Notes under the pieces: generated by a model | What the model saw: the letters and a program-made list of their open reading frames with translations, nothing else | Told to the model about the DNA's origin: nothing | Database searches by the model: none | Part shown: piece by piece, positions 34,501 to 42,113 of the stretch | Layout of the letters: the number at the start of each line of letters is the position of its first letter | Position numbering within the stretch: the first letter of the stretch is position 1 | Source of the DNA: Streptomyces cirratus | Lineage (GTDB): Bacteria; Actinomycetota; Actinomycetes; Streptomycetales; Streptomycetaceae | DNA: 64,000 bases | Reading direction: 5' to 3' | Assembly: GCF_014650775.1 (NCBI RefSeq) | Contig: NZ_BMVP01000003.1 | Coordinates: 1 to 64,000 of the forward strand | Translations under genes and position numbers: made by a program

Positions 34501-35729
34501 CCAACGGACCCGCCGGAACCAACGGACCCGACGCAAAGGACAACCTCGAACGTGCCTACCGGGCGGAAGCCGAGGCGGGCCACATACCCGCGATGATCCA
34601 CCTCGGTCGTCTGCTGGAGCAGGCGGACCGGATGGAGGAGGCCGAACCATGGCTGCGGCGCGCCGCCGAGACCGGCCAGCCCACGGCCATCGTGCTCTTG
34701 GCCGGCGCCCTGCTCACCCGGGGCCGGGCCGACGAGGCCGAACCCTGGCTGGAGCGGTCCGCCCGCACCGGTGACGTCACCGCCATGAGCCTGCTCGGCG
34801 AGCGACTGACCAGCACGGGCCGCGGATCCCAGGCCGAACCGTGGCTGCGCAAGGCCGCCCAGGCGGGAGACACCAACGCCCTCTACGGACTCGGAGTCCT
34901 CCTGGAGACCACCGGGCGGGCGGACGAGGCCGAACCCTGGCTGCGCCGGGCCGTGCGGGCGGGCCATCCACGGGCCGCCGGCACCCTCGGCATCCTCCTG
35001 TACGACAGCGGCCGAGCTCGGGAAGCCGAACCGTTCCTGCGGCAGGCGGCCGATGCCGGTAGCGCGAGCGCGATGAGCAACCTCGGAACCCTCCTCTACA
35101 CGGCGGGCCGGACGCGGGAGGCGGAGGACGCCTACCGGCGCGCGGTGGACGCCGGATTCGACCGCGCCCAGTACGACCTCGGCGTACTCATGGAGAACAC
35201 CGGGCGGGCCGCCGAGGCCGAGCAGTGGTACCGCCGGGCCGCAGAGTCCGGACACCGGCTCGCCGTCGCCGCCCTGGCCATCCGGCTCTGCGAGGCCGGG
35301 AAGCTGCGCGAAGCCGAACCATGGCTGCGGCGCGCGAGCGACGCGGGAGACCGGGGCTCGATGGTCAACCTGGGGCTCCTGCTCGAGCGGACCGGCCGGG
35401 TCCCGGAAGCCGAACAGTGGCTCCGGCGCGCCGCCGAGGCCGGGGAGGCCGGGGCCATGGGCCCGCTGGGAAGCCTGCTCTGCGAGCTCGGCAGGTGGCG
35501 CGAAGCCGAGCCGTGGCTGCGGCGCGCGGGTGACGCCGGTGACGTCACATCCATGGTCAACATGGGGTACCTGCTCTTCCACGTTGGCCGCAAGGAGGAG
35601 GCCGAGCAGTGGTACGGGCGAGCCGCAGCGGCGGGCGACGCGACGGCCGCGAAGCTGCTGGGCGGCCGCCTGTTCAGGCGAACCAGGGAGAAGCCCCGAC
35701 GCCGCTGGGGCTTCCGCGCCCCCGGCTGA
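31497..35729 (+). CDS. STAND-type P-loop NTPase with TPR and twelve Sel1-like repeats
   Basis: 1410 aa. The short N-terminus (1-75) includes VQNVYAFDGFAYGAINADVH, similar in pattern to the tail of the upstream protein. P-loop NTPase: Walker A HGPGGRGKTRLADHF with Lys137, Walker B GLLVLVDYADRW with Asp187, then LLLARTP as sensor-like strand; a winged-helix/helical part follows to about 560. TPRs fill about 560-960 (AVALAHAGKHAEAVERSREA, ANRLANAGQRREAMECSLRS). After two low-complexity linkers, twelve 32-residue units (about 1014-1391) of the form AEPWLRRAAEAGD-x2-AM-x2-LG-x-LL. No protease, TIR, CHAT or nuclease effector is visible. Resembles NTP-dependent conflict or signalling switches. Confidence 0.88.
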   Translation: MTVPRSPGGEERAEGLLGGDSAGPRIVQNVYAFDGFAYGAINADVHTHGDGRPVYVLAGHEPPDGDPDPAWIEQPSRLLNAGNAVVPFTGREAEVSELIRWRGPGAGGHGPVGAHGTGHSGRALAVRWLHGPGGRGKTRLADHFAARSVRQGWKTIVVRHGGTVLPESAGSHDARAGHLRGLLVLVDYADRWPLRDLAWLFANSMFDGGPRGGDHGERVPVRVLLLARTPHAWPAVKSMIGGRADASERELAPLAVEPGDRERMFTTARTEFAELYGRPDAASAPSAVSLADPAFGLTLTVQMAALVAVDAHVNGRSAPRDPAGMSAYLLEREHENWRRLYENGAAGLDFRTSPDDMASVAFVATLTGASTWQAAAAALERAGVAEVPGTVRSLLRDHARVYPPLDPRTVLEPLYPDRLAEDFLALTVPGHTVTGYHADAWAAGVPKALLTGPGAAAVAPRAVTLLASAADRWPHLAEQVLHPLLRDHPDVALDAGSAALVAVSAIDGTDREVLQAIERAAHRRLGGMQHVDLDTGLAAVAVRLAALVEPGSSDAARAALYRHLVLRLGHAGRWAEALTYARRTVDLHSHPAAPARDRAGALSALAVALAHAGKHAEAVERSREAVDLYETLVRTDPDAHALLLAEALGNHANRLANAGQRREAMECSLRSVELIGSALPASLPFPRVQSLATSMTFANHATLLYEEGRHEEARDYYRRATEQFRSLGDGDHAVTRPVEARLALNQSLLDAAAGDLVEAVARSAVAVEHMTELAEINPGSHLPGLANALATHAGHLWRFGLREEALVRSRQAVRAWDKLADQNPGAHQTDLVRALRNHAGFLAQADRREDALDYSRWALGLAEELSGETAEEAAADEPGGTSDVTSDVTSGVASGRGADASGPGAHLPELARTQWLYAFVRSCLDTDLGDGLVAAARAVRSFRDLAERNPEAYTADLLGGYTLLADLLERVGRGEEAADVRLTAARRRAEAATAGRDGTNGPNGPAGTNGPDAKDNLERAYRAEAEAGHIPAMIHLGRLLEQADRMEEAEPWLRRAAETGQPTAIVLLAGALLTRGRADEAEPWLERSARTGDVTAMSLLGERLTSTGRGSQAEPWLRKAAQAGDTNALYGLGVLLETTGRADEAEPWLRRAVRAGHPRAAGTLGILLYDSGRAREAEPFLRQAADAGSASAMSNLGTLLYTAGRTREAEDAYRRAVDAGFDRAQYDLGVLMENTGRAAEAEQWYRRAAESGHRLAVAALAIRLCEAGKLREAEPWLRRASDAGDRGSMVNLGLLLERTGRVPEAEQWLRRAAEAGEAGAMGPLGSLLCELGRWREAEPWLRRAGDAGDVTSMVNMGYLLFHVGRKEEAEQWYGRAAAAGDATAAKLLGGRLFRRTREKPRRRWGFRAPG
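34537..35672 (+). repeat. Twelve tandem 96-bp (32-residue) coding repeats
   Basis: Inside the STAND gene, twelve consecutive units, each 32 codons without insertions, share EAEPWLRRA, a Gly at unit position 12 and L-x-x-x-GR near the end. TPRs are usually 34 and Sel1 repeats 36 or more residues, so the 32-residue period is unusual. Confidence 0.8.
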
Positions 35730-36056
35730 CCCTCCGCCACCACCGCGCCCGGGCCCGGGCGGCGCGCCGCGAACCGCGTCACGTCGGGAGGGGCATGAGA
35801 CCGGTCTGCCTGGGTAGACGTGCCGCTACCGATCGGGGAAGGGCCGTGAGTGCCTGGGGAGGTCAACGGCCCTTCCCCGCCGGCTCCCGCCCCACGAACG
35901 CCCGGGGGCACGGCTGCGCCCGGCTTCGCGATCGCTCCCGTCCGACGACCGCTGTCGATCGGGACACCCCATGACCGGGCCTGTTCGGATCAACCGTGCC
36001 GGGTCTCGTATCCCGTCATCTCTGTCCGCGTCTCCGCCACCGCGAAGACGGGCTCC
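35730..36056. other. Intergenic with terminator
   Basis: No gene recognised; contains the 14-bp-stem terminator at 35834-35879. Confidence 0.5.
35834..35879. terminator. Terminator of the STAND operon
   Basis: Perfect 14-bp stem (CGGGGAAGGGCCGT and its complement) with an 18-nt loop, 105 nt after the stop of the NTPase gene. Confidence 0.65.
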
Positions 36057-36503
36057 TCAGGTCCGGGCCGCCAGGGATTCCGCCAACTGTCGGCCCTCCG
36101 ACCGGCAGGGTGTCGGAAAGACCAGTTTGAGCCCGCGGTCCTGGCCTGCGAGGGCCAATTCCGTCACGAGCGTGAGTCCGAACATCCCCTTGCTCGGGAC
36201 ACCGGCCGAAGCGTACGCCCGCGAAAAGTCCATCAGGACCCGGCCCGGCTTTCCGGTGCTCGTGGAGGCGTCGAAGAACAGCAGACGCCGGTCGGTGAGG
36301 ACGATGTACATCTGGCGCGGCCGGACGGCCGCCATGAGGGTGCCAGCGGAGGCGAGGCCGACCACCACGGCCGTCGCGACCTGCCTGCGCACCGAGACGC
36401 TGCCGACGTTGGCGCAGGTGATGAGTTCGACCCTCTCCCCCTCGGACAGCAGTGGAGTCACGGCTTCGAAGGTTTGTCTCTGGCGGCCGGCGTTGAGCGG
36501 CAT
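36057..36503 (-). CDS. PH-domain-like small protein
   Basis: 148 aa from the ATG at 36503 (MPLNAGRQRQ), AGGAG upstream. Sequence pattern of bacterial PH-like/YokE-type domains: LLSEGERVELITCANVGS, then RRQVATAVVVGLASAGTLMA, RQMYIVLTDRRLLFFDAS, VLMDFSRAYAS, KGMFGLTLVTELAL. One hydrophobic stretch at about 45-65 may be membrane-embedded. Function unknown. Divergent from the esterase gene. Confidence 0.7.
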   Translation of the reverse strand: MPLNAGRQRQTFEAVTPLLSEGERVELITCANVGSVSVRRQVATAVVVGLASAGTLMAAVRPRQMYIVLTDRRLLFFDASTSTGKPGRVLMDFSRAYASAGVPSKGMFGLTLVTELALAGQDRGLKLVFPTPCRSEGRQLAESLAART

Positions 36504-36635
36504 CAGGGCTCCTGGTGGGTGTGGGGTACAGGGTGCAGGGGAGGAACCGTATGTCACGCCATTTGCAGCTCACCGACCAGGGTCACCCGTGCCGGGGGCG
36601 ACCTGTCGGTTTCCGAGGCCGGGGCGGTGTCCGGA

Positions 36636-36684
36636 TGCGACTTTGGTCGCAGGGGGCATGCCCCGGACTGCGACTTCGGTTGCA
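36636..36684. promoter_or_regulatory. Pair of palindromic operator-like boxes
   Basis: TGCGACTTTGGTCGCA (36636-36651, perfect 6-bp arms) and TGCGACTTCGGTTGCA (36669-36684, one mismatch), 33 bp centre to centre, i.e. three helical turns. The GAC-TT-x-GGTC layout is that of NarL/DosR-type response regulator sites. They precede the esterase gene at 36741 and lie in the divergent gap with the PH-like gene. Confidence 0.55.
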
Positions 36685-36740
36685 CGCGACGGCGACCCGG
36701 GAGCGATGTGGTGGGGTTGCCCCGCGCCAAGGATGGCCGG

Positions 36741-38195
36741 GTGACCGAAATCATCACGGGACTGCACATGTCCCCCCTGGAAGTCCTGGTGTTGCTGGGT
36801 GCCGTCGCGTTGGTCGTGGCGCGCTGGCTTCCGCTCGCCGCCCGCCCATCCGTCACGATCGCGGCCGGATCGGTTCTCGTGCTGTCCGTGTTCGTGCTGA
36901 GTGTGGTGGGGCTGCGGTGGCAGATGTTGCCGGTACTGGCAGGCGCCGCTCTCGTTTTGCCGTTCGCCGTCCTTCCTGTGCTGCGCCGCCGTCCCGGCCG
37001 GCCGGCGTGGCGGGCGCGGTGGTGGCTGGCGTTGCCGGGATCGGTGGTCTGCGTCGGCCTGATCGCGACGGGTCCTGTGGCCGCCTGGGCCTGTCCCGTA
37101 CCCGTGTTCCCGGAGCCGACGGGCAACTTCGCTGTCGGCACCCGCGTGATGCAGTGGACCGACCCGAACCGCCCCGAGACCGCCACCGCCGAACACGGCG
37201 ACCGGCGCACGGTCGTGGTCCAGCTCTGGTACCCCGCACGCAAGAGCCCCGCAGGCGCGCAGCCGGGCCAGTACCTCGGCCGCACGCGGCAGGAGGCGCG
37301 CACCGTCTCCGACGCCCTGGCGCGCTACGCAGGTCTGCCCGGCCTCCTGGTCGACGGTGTCCCTCGTGCCCACACCCGGTCGGTCTTCGACGCCCCGGTG
37401 GCCGACGCGGGCGGACGGTTCCCGGTCGTGCTGTTCTCCCCCGGGCTGGGCGGGGTGCGCACGCAGAACACCGCGTGGGCGGAGGAACTGGCCGGCAACG
37501 GCTACTTGGTCGCCGCCCTCGACCACCCCTACGACTCCGCCGCTGTCGTACTCACCGACGGCACGACGATCCACACCGAGATCGCCTCCACCGGCAATGA
37601 CGACGAAGACGACAGACGGGCCGCCGAAACGACGGGAATACGGGCCGCGGACCTCAGCTTCGTCCTCACCCAGCTGGGCCGTCTGGACCGAGGCGAGATC
37701 GCGGACCCGCTGACCGGACGCCTGGACACCGGCCGTGCCGCGGCGACCGGCCACTCCCTGGGTGGCGGCGCAGCCCTCCAAGCGGCCCGCCAGGACGGCC
37801 GGTTCGCCGCCGTCATCAATATGGACGGCTACCCCCGAGACCCCGATCCGCGCCCGTTCCACCAGCCGGCGCTCGCGCTCACCCAAGCCATCGGCCCGCA
37901 AACCGACCCGCGTTACCTGCCCCGCCTCACCGAGGTCCTCAAACTCAGCACCGCCAAGAGCTACCGGCTCACCATCCCGGGCGCCGCGCACCTCACTTTC
38001 ACGGACGCCCCCCTGTATCTTCCGCCGGTTCCCTCGGTAGTCGGCTCTCTGGGCCGCACCGAGAGCCCGCGCGTCGTCGCCGCAACCACCCTCGCCTTCC
38101 TGAACACCACCTTGCGGCACGAACCCGGCGACCCGACCGGCGTTTTGTCCACCTACGGCGACCTCAGCGTGTACCGCCCGGACAGCAACCGCTGA
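36741..38195 (+). CDS. Membrane-anchored alpha/beta hydrolase, PAF-acetylhydrolase-like
   Basis: 484 aa from the GTG at 36741, AAGGA 7 nt upstream. About four N-terminal membrane helices (residues 10-120) precede an extracytoplasmic hydrolase domain: VVVQLWYPA, FPVVLFSPGLGGVR (oxyanion region), YLVAALDHPYDSA, ATGHSLGGGAAL with nucleophile Ser339, AVINMDGYP (Asp) and GAAHLTFTD (His). This triad and order match platelet-activating factor acetylhydrolase (plasma type) and related lipases. Substrate unknown. The paired palindromes upstream suggest control by a response regulator. Confidence 0.85.
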   Translation: MTEIITGLHMSPLEVLVLLGAVALVVARWLPLAARPSVTIAAGSVLVLSVFVLSVVGLRWQMLPVLAGAALVLPFAVLPVLRRRPGRPAWRARWWLALPGSVVCVGLIATGPVAAWACPVPVFPEPTGNFAVGTRVMQWTDPNRPETATAEHGDRRTVVVQLWYPARKSPAGAQPGQYLGRTRQEARTVSDALARYAGLPGLLVDGVPRAHTRSVFDAPVADAGGRFPVVLFSPGLGGVRTQNTAWAEELAGNGYLVAALDHPYDSAAVVLTDGTTIHTEIASTGNDDEDDRRAAETTGIRAADLSFVLTQLGRLDRGEIADPLTGRLDTGRAAATGHSLGGGAALQAARQDGRFAAVINMDGYPRDPDPRPFHQPALALTQAIGPQTDPRYLPRLTEVLKLSTAKSYRLTIPGAAHLTFTDAPLYLPPVPSVVGSLGRTESPRVVAATTLAFLNTTLRHEPGDPTGVLSTYGDLSVYRPDSNR

Positions 38196-38256
38196 TCGGA
38201 CGTGCCGCCGCAGCCGAGGGCACGGCCGATCCCGCTTCGACGGACCACTGCGAGGT

Positions 38257-38433
38257 TCAGCGGCGTCGGCTCCGGGTGGTCCAGGCGCCGCCCACGCCGG
38301 ACACGTGGAGAGCGAGCAGCATCAGGCCGAGGACCATGAAATTGCCGGACGAGAACACGTGGTTCGTCGAGATCTCCGCCGCGTTGATCAGGAAGCTGAT
38401 GAAGAACAAGACCGCGGCTGCGATACCAAGCAT
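38257..38433 (-). CDS. Small two-span membrane protein
   Basis: 58 aa from the ATG at 38433, AAGGAG 6 nt upstream. Two hydrophobic helices (MLGIAAAVLFFISFLINAAE and NFMVLGLMLLALHVSGVGG). Short Streptomyces membrane proteins with this start are common, function unknown. The ATG overlaps the stop of a possible upstream ORF (TGATG). Confidence 0.7.
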   Translation of the reverse strand: MLGIAAAVLFFISFLINAAEISTNHVFSSGNFMVLGLMLLALHVSGVGGAWTTRSRRR

Positions 38434-38792
38434 CACTGCTCCTTCCAGAAGGTGGCATCCGTCTGCCCCCGCATTCCGGCTCCATGCAAGCCCGTTGCGG
38501 CACCCACCGAGCGATCCGGCCCGCCCGGGACGCTCGGCGTATCCGGGGAGGGGAGGTGTTCGAGGGGACGCCACGGACGACCGTCCGGCTCGGTGTCCGT
38601 CAGGCGGCCGCCGGCCCGAGGGATCAGCGGCAGGCTCGGATGGTCCTGCGACCACTGGTGGACGCGGTCGCGGCCGGCCGCGTAGAGGTGTGTGGATCCG
38701 CCCGTCGGGCGCGGCCACCGCCACAGGGGAACCGATGCGCCGGCCGCGTCCGGCGTTGCGCTCCGGGTTGCCGAGGCTTCGCCACCTGCCAA
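38433..38792 (-). CDS. Possible hypothetical ORF coupled to the small membrane protein
   Basis: The frame ends in TGA overlapping the ATG of the 58-aa protein, and its middle (GRDRVHQWSQDHPSLPLIPR, RLTDTEPDGRPWRPLEH) has coding-like composition. However, the only early start is a TTG with no ribosome site, 13 nt after an in-frame stop. It may be the tail of a degraded gene. No family recognised. Confidence 0.3.
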   Translation of the reverse strand: MAGGEASATRSATPDAAGASVPLWRWPRPTGGSTHLYAAGRDRVHQWSQDHPSLPLIPRAGGRLTDTEPDGRPWRPLEHLPSPDTPSVPGGPDRSVGAATGLHGAGMRGQTDATFWKEQ

Positions 38793-38886
38793 ACCCGCCG
38801 CCCTTCAAGGCCTGTTCGAGCAGCATTCATCTCGCGAGTGTCCGTCCGGCCGAGACCGTGGACGTCGGAGAAGCGCAGGGCGAAGA

Positions 38887-39912
38887 TCAGCCGGTGGTGA
38901 GCACCATCCGGAAGCGTGCCGCGCCCGAAAGCATCTTCCGGTAGGCGCCCTCGGCCTCTGTCAGCGGCAGGGTCTCCACCATGGGACGGATGCCGTGCAG
39001 GACGCTGAACGCCATGGTGTCCTGCACGTCCTGCGCGCTGCCAGACGGGTGCCCGCGTACGGTCCTGCCGCGCAGGATCAACTGGAGCGGGCTGACCCCC
39101 AGCGGGTCTGGGCTCACTCCGATGACGACGAGTTCGCCTCGGTGCGTCATGCCGTCGACCGTTGCCGCGATGGCGTCGGAGCTTCCGGCCGTGGCCAGTA
39201 CGGCCTTGGCACCGCCCAGGGAGAGGAGGGATTCCGCGACCGGTGTCGGCCCCGTGCTGTCGATGTAGTGGTGCGCACCCAGTTGCTCGGCGAACTCGGC
39301 CTTCTCCGCACCCCGGGCGATGGCCACGGTCTCAAAACCCATGGCCACCGCGTACTGCACGCCCAGGTGGCCGAGCCCACCGATGCCCAGTACGGCAACG
39401 AGATCGCCGGGCCGGGCGGGGCTGTGCCGCAGACCGTTGTACGTCGTGACGCCCGCGCAAGCCATCGGTCCCGCTTCGGACGCCTTCAGGGCTTCCGGGA
39501 TCCGGGCCAGGGCGTCGATCGGTGCGATCATGGTTTCGGCGAAGCCTCCGTCGTAGGCGGGGCCAGGGATCTTGAGGGTGTCGCAGACGATGAAGTCACC
39601 CTGACGGCAGGGAGTGCAGTGACCGCAACTCCCGCCGAACCAACCCACCGTGACCCGGTCCCCCACGTTCCAGTTGCCGGCCTCGGCGCCCTCTCCGAGT
39701 TCCTCGATGCGCCCGGCGGCCTCGTGGCCCGGAACGAGAGGGAACCGTACGCCGGGCACGCCGCCGTCCACGAAGAGGGCGTCGCTGTGGCAGATTCCGC
39801 AGGCCTCGACCGCGATCCGCACGTGACGCGGGCCCGGACGCGGTACCTCGCGCTCGACGATCCGGAAGGACCCGTTCGCGGTGTCAACCTGCGCAGCTCG
39901 ATAGATGCTCAT
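38887..39912 (-). CDS. Zinc-dependent alcohol dehydrogenase
   Basis: 341 aa, full length for AdhP/AdhT-type MDR enzymes. Catalytic zinc ligands in CGICHSD and GHEAAG; structural zinc cysteines in SCGHCTPCRQGDFIVC; Rossmann motif AVLGIGGLGHLGVQYA. Oxidises alcohols or reduces aldehydes with NAD(P)H. The SRPBCC gene lies 65 nt upstream on the same strand, possibly co-transcribed. Physiological substrate unknown. Confidence 0.9.
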   Translation of the reverse strand: MSIYRAAQVDTANGSFRIVEREVPRPGPRHVRIAVEACGICHSDALFVDGGVPGVRFPLVPGHEAAGRIEELGEGAEAGNWNVGDRVTVGWFGGSCGHCTPCRQGDFIVCDTLKIPGPAYDGGFAETMIAPIDALARIPEALKASEAGPMACAGVTTYNGLRHSPARPGDLVAVLGIGGLGHLGVQYAVAMGFETVAIARGAEKAEFAEQLGAHHYIDSTGPTPVAESLLSLGGAKAVLATAGSSDAIAATVDGMTHRGELVVIGVSPDPLGVSPLQLILRGRTVRGHPSGSAQDVQDTMAFSVLHGIRPMVETLPLTEAEGAYRKMLSGAARFRMVLTTG

Positions 39913-39977
39913 GCGTTTCTCCGGTACCAGGAGCGACGGTCAGGGAGGCAGCGGACGACAGCGGGCGCGCAGCGCGA

Positions 39978-40400
39978 CTACGTGGTGTGCAGCGGTTCCT
40001 TGAACGACTTACGGAACACCGGTCCGGCGAAGGGAATGATCGCGGACTTCACCTTTGCCCCGAGCGAGGTGGGGTGCCGTTCGAGTCTGACGTCGACGCG
40101 GGTGCCGTTGTCCGAGGGAGTCATCTGAAACTGCCAGCCGCCCGAGCCGAAGGGCACCGATTCGCGAGTGGTGACGGTGACCCTCTGGGTCGCGGGGTCC
40201 CATTCGTAACGCGCACGCTCCCACGACTTGTCATTCCCCTCGGTCACCTCCGCCCAGGTGTCGCCCCGCTCGTGGACCTGGAAGTGCTCGGCGTCGATGG
40301 AGGGCCACTCCTCGACACGGGAGGGGCTGAAGTTCGTCAGCACGCCCATCACCTCGGCTGGGCTCATGGAGGAGTTCACGTGGAAGTGTAGGGATGGCAT
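39978..40400 (-). CDS. SRPBCC-family (START-like) protein
   Basis: 140 aa. Begins MPSLHFHVNSSMSPAEVMGV; central EWPSIDAEHFQVHERGDTWA and the end GTRVDVRLERHPTSLGAKVK followed by AGPVFRKSFKEPL fit polyketide-cyclase/SRPBCC lipid-binding proteins. No catalytic residues can be named. Upstream of the alcohol dehydrogenase on the same strand. Confidence 0.8.
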   Translation of the reverse strand: MPSLHFHVNSSMSPAEVMGVLTNFSPSRVEEWPSIDAEHFQVHERGDTWAEVTEGNDKSWERARYEWDPATQRVTVTTRESVPFGSGGWQFQMTPSDNGTRVDVRLERHPTSLGAKVKSAIIPFAGPVFRKSFKEPLHTT

Positions 40401-40791
40401 GACCTACTCCCGGGTTCGAGAAGACCGCTTCTGCCGGCGGCTTCGGTACGCATCTCGCGCGGTGCCTCGCTCACTTCGCCGACGCTGATTGCCGCACCCG
40501 GCCCCGCTGAGGAGCGGCGCCTCGGCTTCGCAAGGGCCTACCGGGCAGGCTCATCGACCTGAACGCTCCATTTCTCAGAATGCACCTTCGCCCAGCAGTC
40601 CGCACGAGCAGGCTCCTGGCCGGCACCTGCGCACCTCGGTCGCCCCGGGCTTCCCGCCGAGCCGTGGCCGTGTCTTTGAGTGATGGCCTGATGACAGACG
40701 GCTATCCTGCCTGCACAGTGTGGCTCCCGCACAACGGTTGATCCCGCGCCCGGATCAGGACAGGCAGGACCGTGACCCCATTGGAGTTCCC
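40401..40791. other. Intergenic, no gene recognised
   Basis: Divergent promoter region between the SRPBCC and the DUF3533-like genes; no convincing operator noticed. Confidence 0.4.
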
Positions 40792-42096
40792 ATGACCCCG
40801 GCGGGTTCCGGAAATCGGGAGACGCTCGCGCGCGCCTTCGCTGTGGCGCGGCGTGGAAAGCTCTGGCTGGTACCGACTGTCCTGTGCGCGTTGGTGGCGC
40901 TGTTGCTGACGCTGCTTTACATGGGCGGCATCCTCAACCCCCAGGGGAACCTGCGCCGTCTGCCGGTCGCCCTGGTCAACACGGACCAGGGACCGCCGCC
41001 GGCAGGACAACAACAGACGTTGGGCGCGCAGGTGGCCCAGTCGGTCGTCGCAGCAACCCCGGCAGGCACCGTGCAGTGGCGCCGGCTCAGCCAGGCTCAG
41101 ATGCAGGACCAGCTGGCATCGGGCAAGGTGTACGGCGCCTTGCTCATCCCAGCCGACTTCACCAGCTCGGTGGCAGCGCTGCTGACCCCCCGGGACACGG
41201 CGCGGCCCGTCCTCACCGTCCTGACCAACCCGGGGCTGGGCAGCCTCGGCTCCTCGTTGGCCAGTCAGATCACCCAGCGTGCGGCTCATCAGGCATCACT
41301 GGAGATCGGTCGACAGCTTGCGAGCCGGGCAACCGCCGAGGGTGCCACCACCACGACCCGTACCCTCCTGGGCGATCCGATCACCGTCACCACCCAGGTG
41401 GGCCACCCCATCGGCAAACACAGCGGCCTCGGCCTGACCGCCTTCTACTTCGCTCTGCTCCTGGTGCTCACCGGGTTCATCGGCGGAAACATCATCAACA
41501 GCGGCGTCGACGCGGGCCTGGGTTACACCGACAACGAGATCGGGCCCTGGCACACGCGGCGGCCGACGGTTCCGATCAGCCGTACCCAGACACTGCTGCT
41601 GAAGATGCTCATGACCGCGGGAATCACCGTTCTCACCACCAGCCTGCTGATGATCGCCGCGATCGGGATTCTGGGCATGGACGCCACACACCTGCCGCTG
41701 TTGTGGATCTTCTCCTACTGCGCCAGCTTGGCCGTGGGCCTGGGGGTGCAGGCCATCAACGCGGCCTTCGGCGGGATCGGGCAGGTGGTGTCCATGTTCG
41801 TCTTCATCGCCCTGGCCCTGCCGTCCTCGGGAGCGACGATTCCCCTCCATGCCGTTCCGGGCTTCTACCGTTTCCTGGCGCTGTTCGAACCGATGCGCCA
41901 GCTGAGTGACGGCGTGCGGGCCATCCTCTATTTCGACGCGCGGGCTGACGCCGGGCTGACCCGTGCGTGGATCATGATTGCCATCGGCGTTGCCGTCGCC
42001 CTGCTGTTCGGGTTCGCCATGACCCGCTACTACGACCGCAAGGGGCTGCACCGCCTGGTTGCGCGGTCTGACGCGACACCCGGCGAGACACCGTGA
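40792..42096 (+). CDS. DUF3533/YhgE-Pip-like membrane protein (ABC-2 type fold)
   Basis: 434 aa from the ATG at 40792, TTGGAG upstream. One N-terminal helix (about 24-45), a large outside domain (LPVALVNTDQGPPPAG, VYGALLIPADFTSSVAALL), then five to six helices from about residue 215. This is the topology of YhgE/Pip phage-infection proteins and DUF3533 proteins, related to ABC-2 permeases and ESX/type VII-linked membrane components. Role unknown; drug export or envelope maintenance are guesses. Convergent with the hydrolase at 42114. Confidence 0.78.
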   Translation: MTPAGSGNRETLARAFAVARRGKLWLVPTVLCALVALLLTLLYMGGILNPQGNLRRLPVALVNTDQGPPPAGQQQTLGAQVAQSVVAATPAGTVQWRRLSQAQMQDQLASGKVYGALLIPADFTSSVAALLTPRDTARPVLTVLTNPGLGSLGSSLASQITQRAAHQASLEIGRQLASRATAEGATTTTRTLLGDPITVTTQVGHPIGKHSGLGLTAFYFALLLVLTGFIGGNIINSGVDAGLGYTDNEIGPWHTRRPTVPISRTQTLLLKMLMTAGITVLTTSLLMIAAIGILGMDATHLPLLWIFSYCASLAVGLGVQAINAAFGGIGQVVSMFVFIALALPSSGATIPLHAVPGFYRFLALFEPMRQLSDGVRAILYFDARADAGLTRAWIMIAIGVAVALLFGFAMTRYYDRKGLHRLVARSDATPGETP

Positions 42097-42113
42097 CAGA
42101 CGGACGATCCCGC

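Noticed and set aside
32553..35582. Two long minus-strand frames across the STAND gene
   Set aside because: They mirror the GC3 bias and the tandem repeats of the NTPase gene; no motifs.
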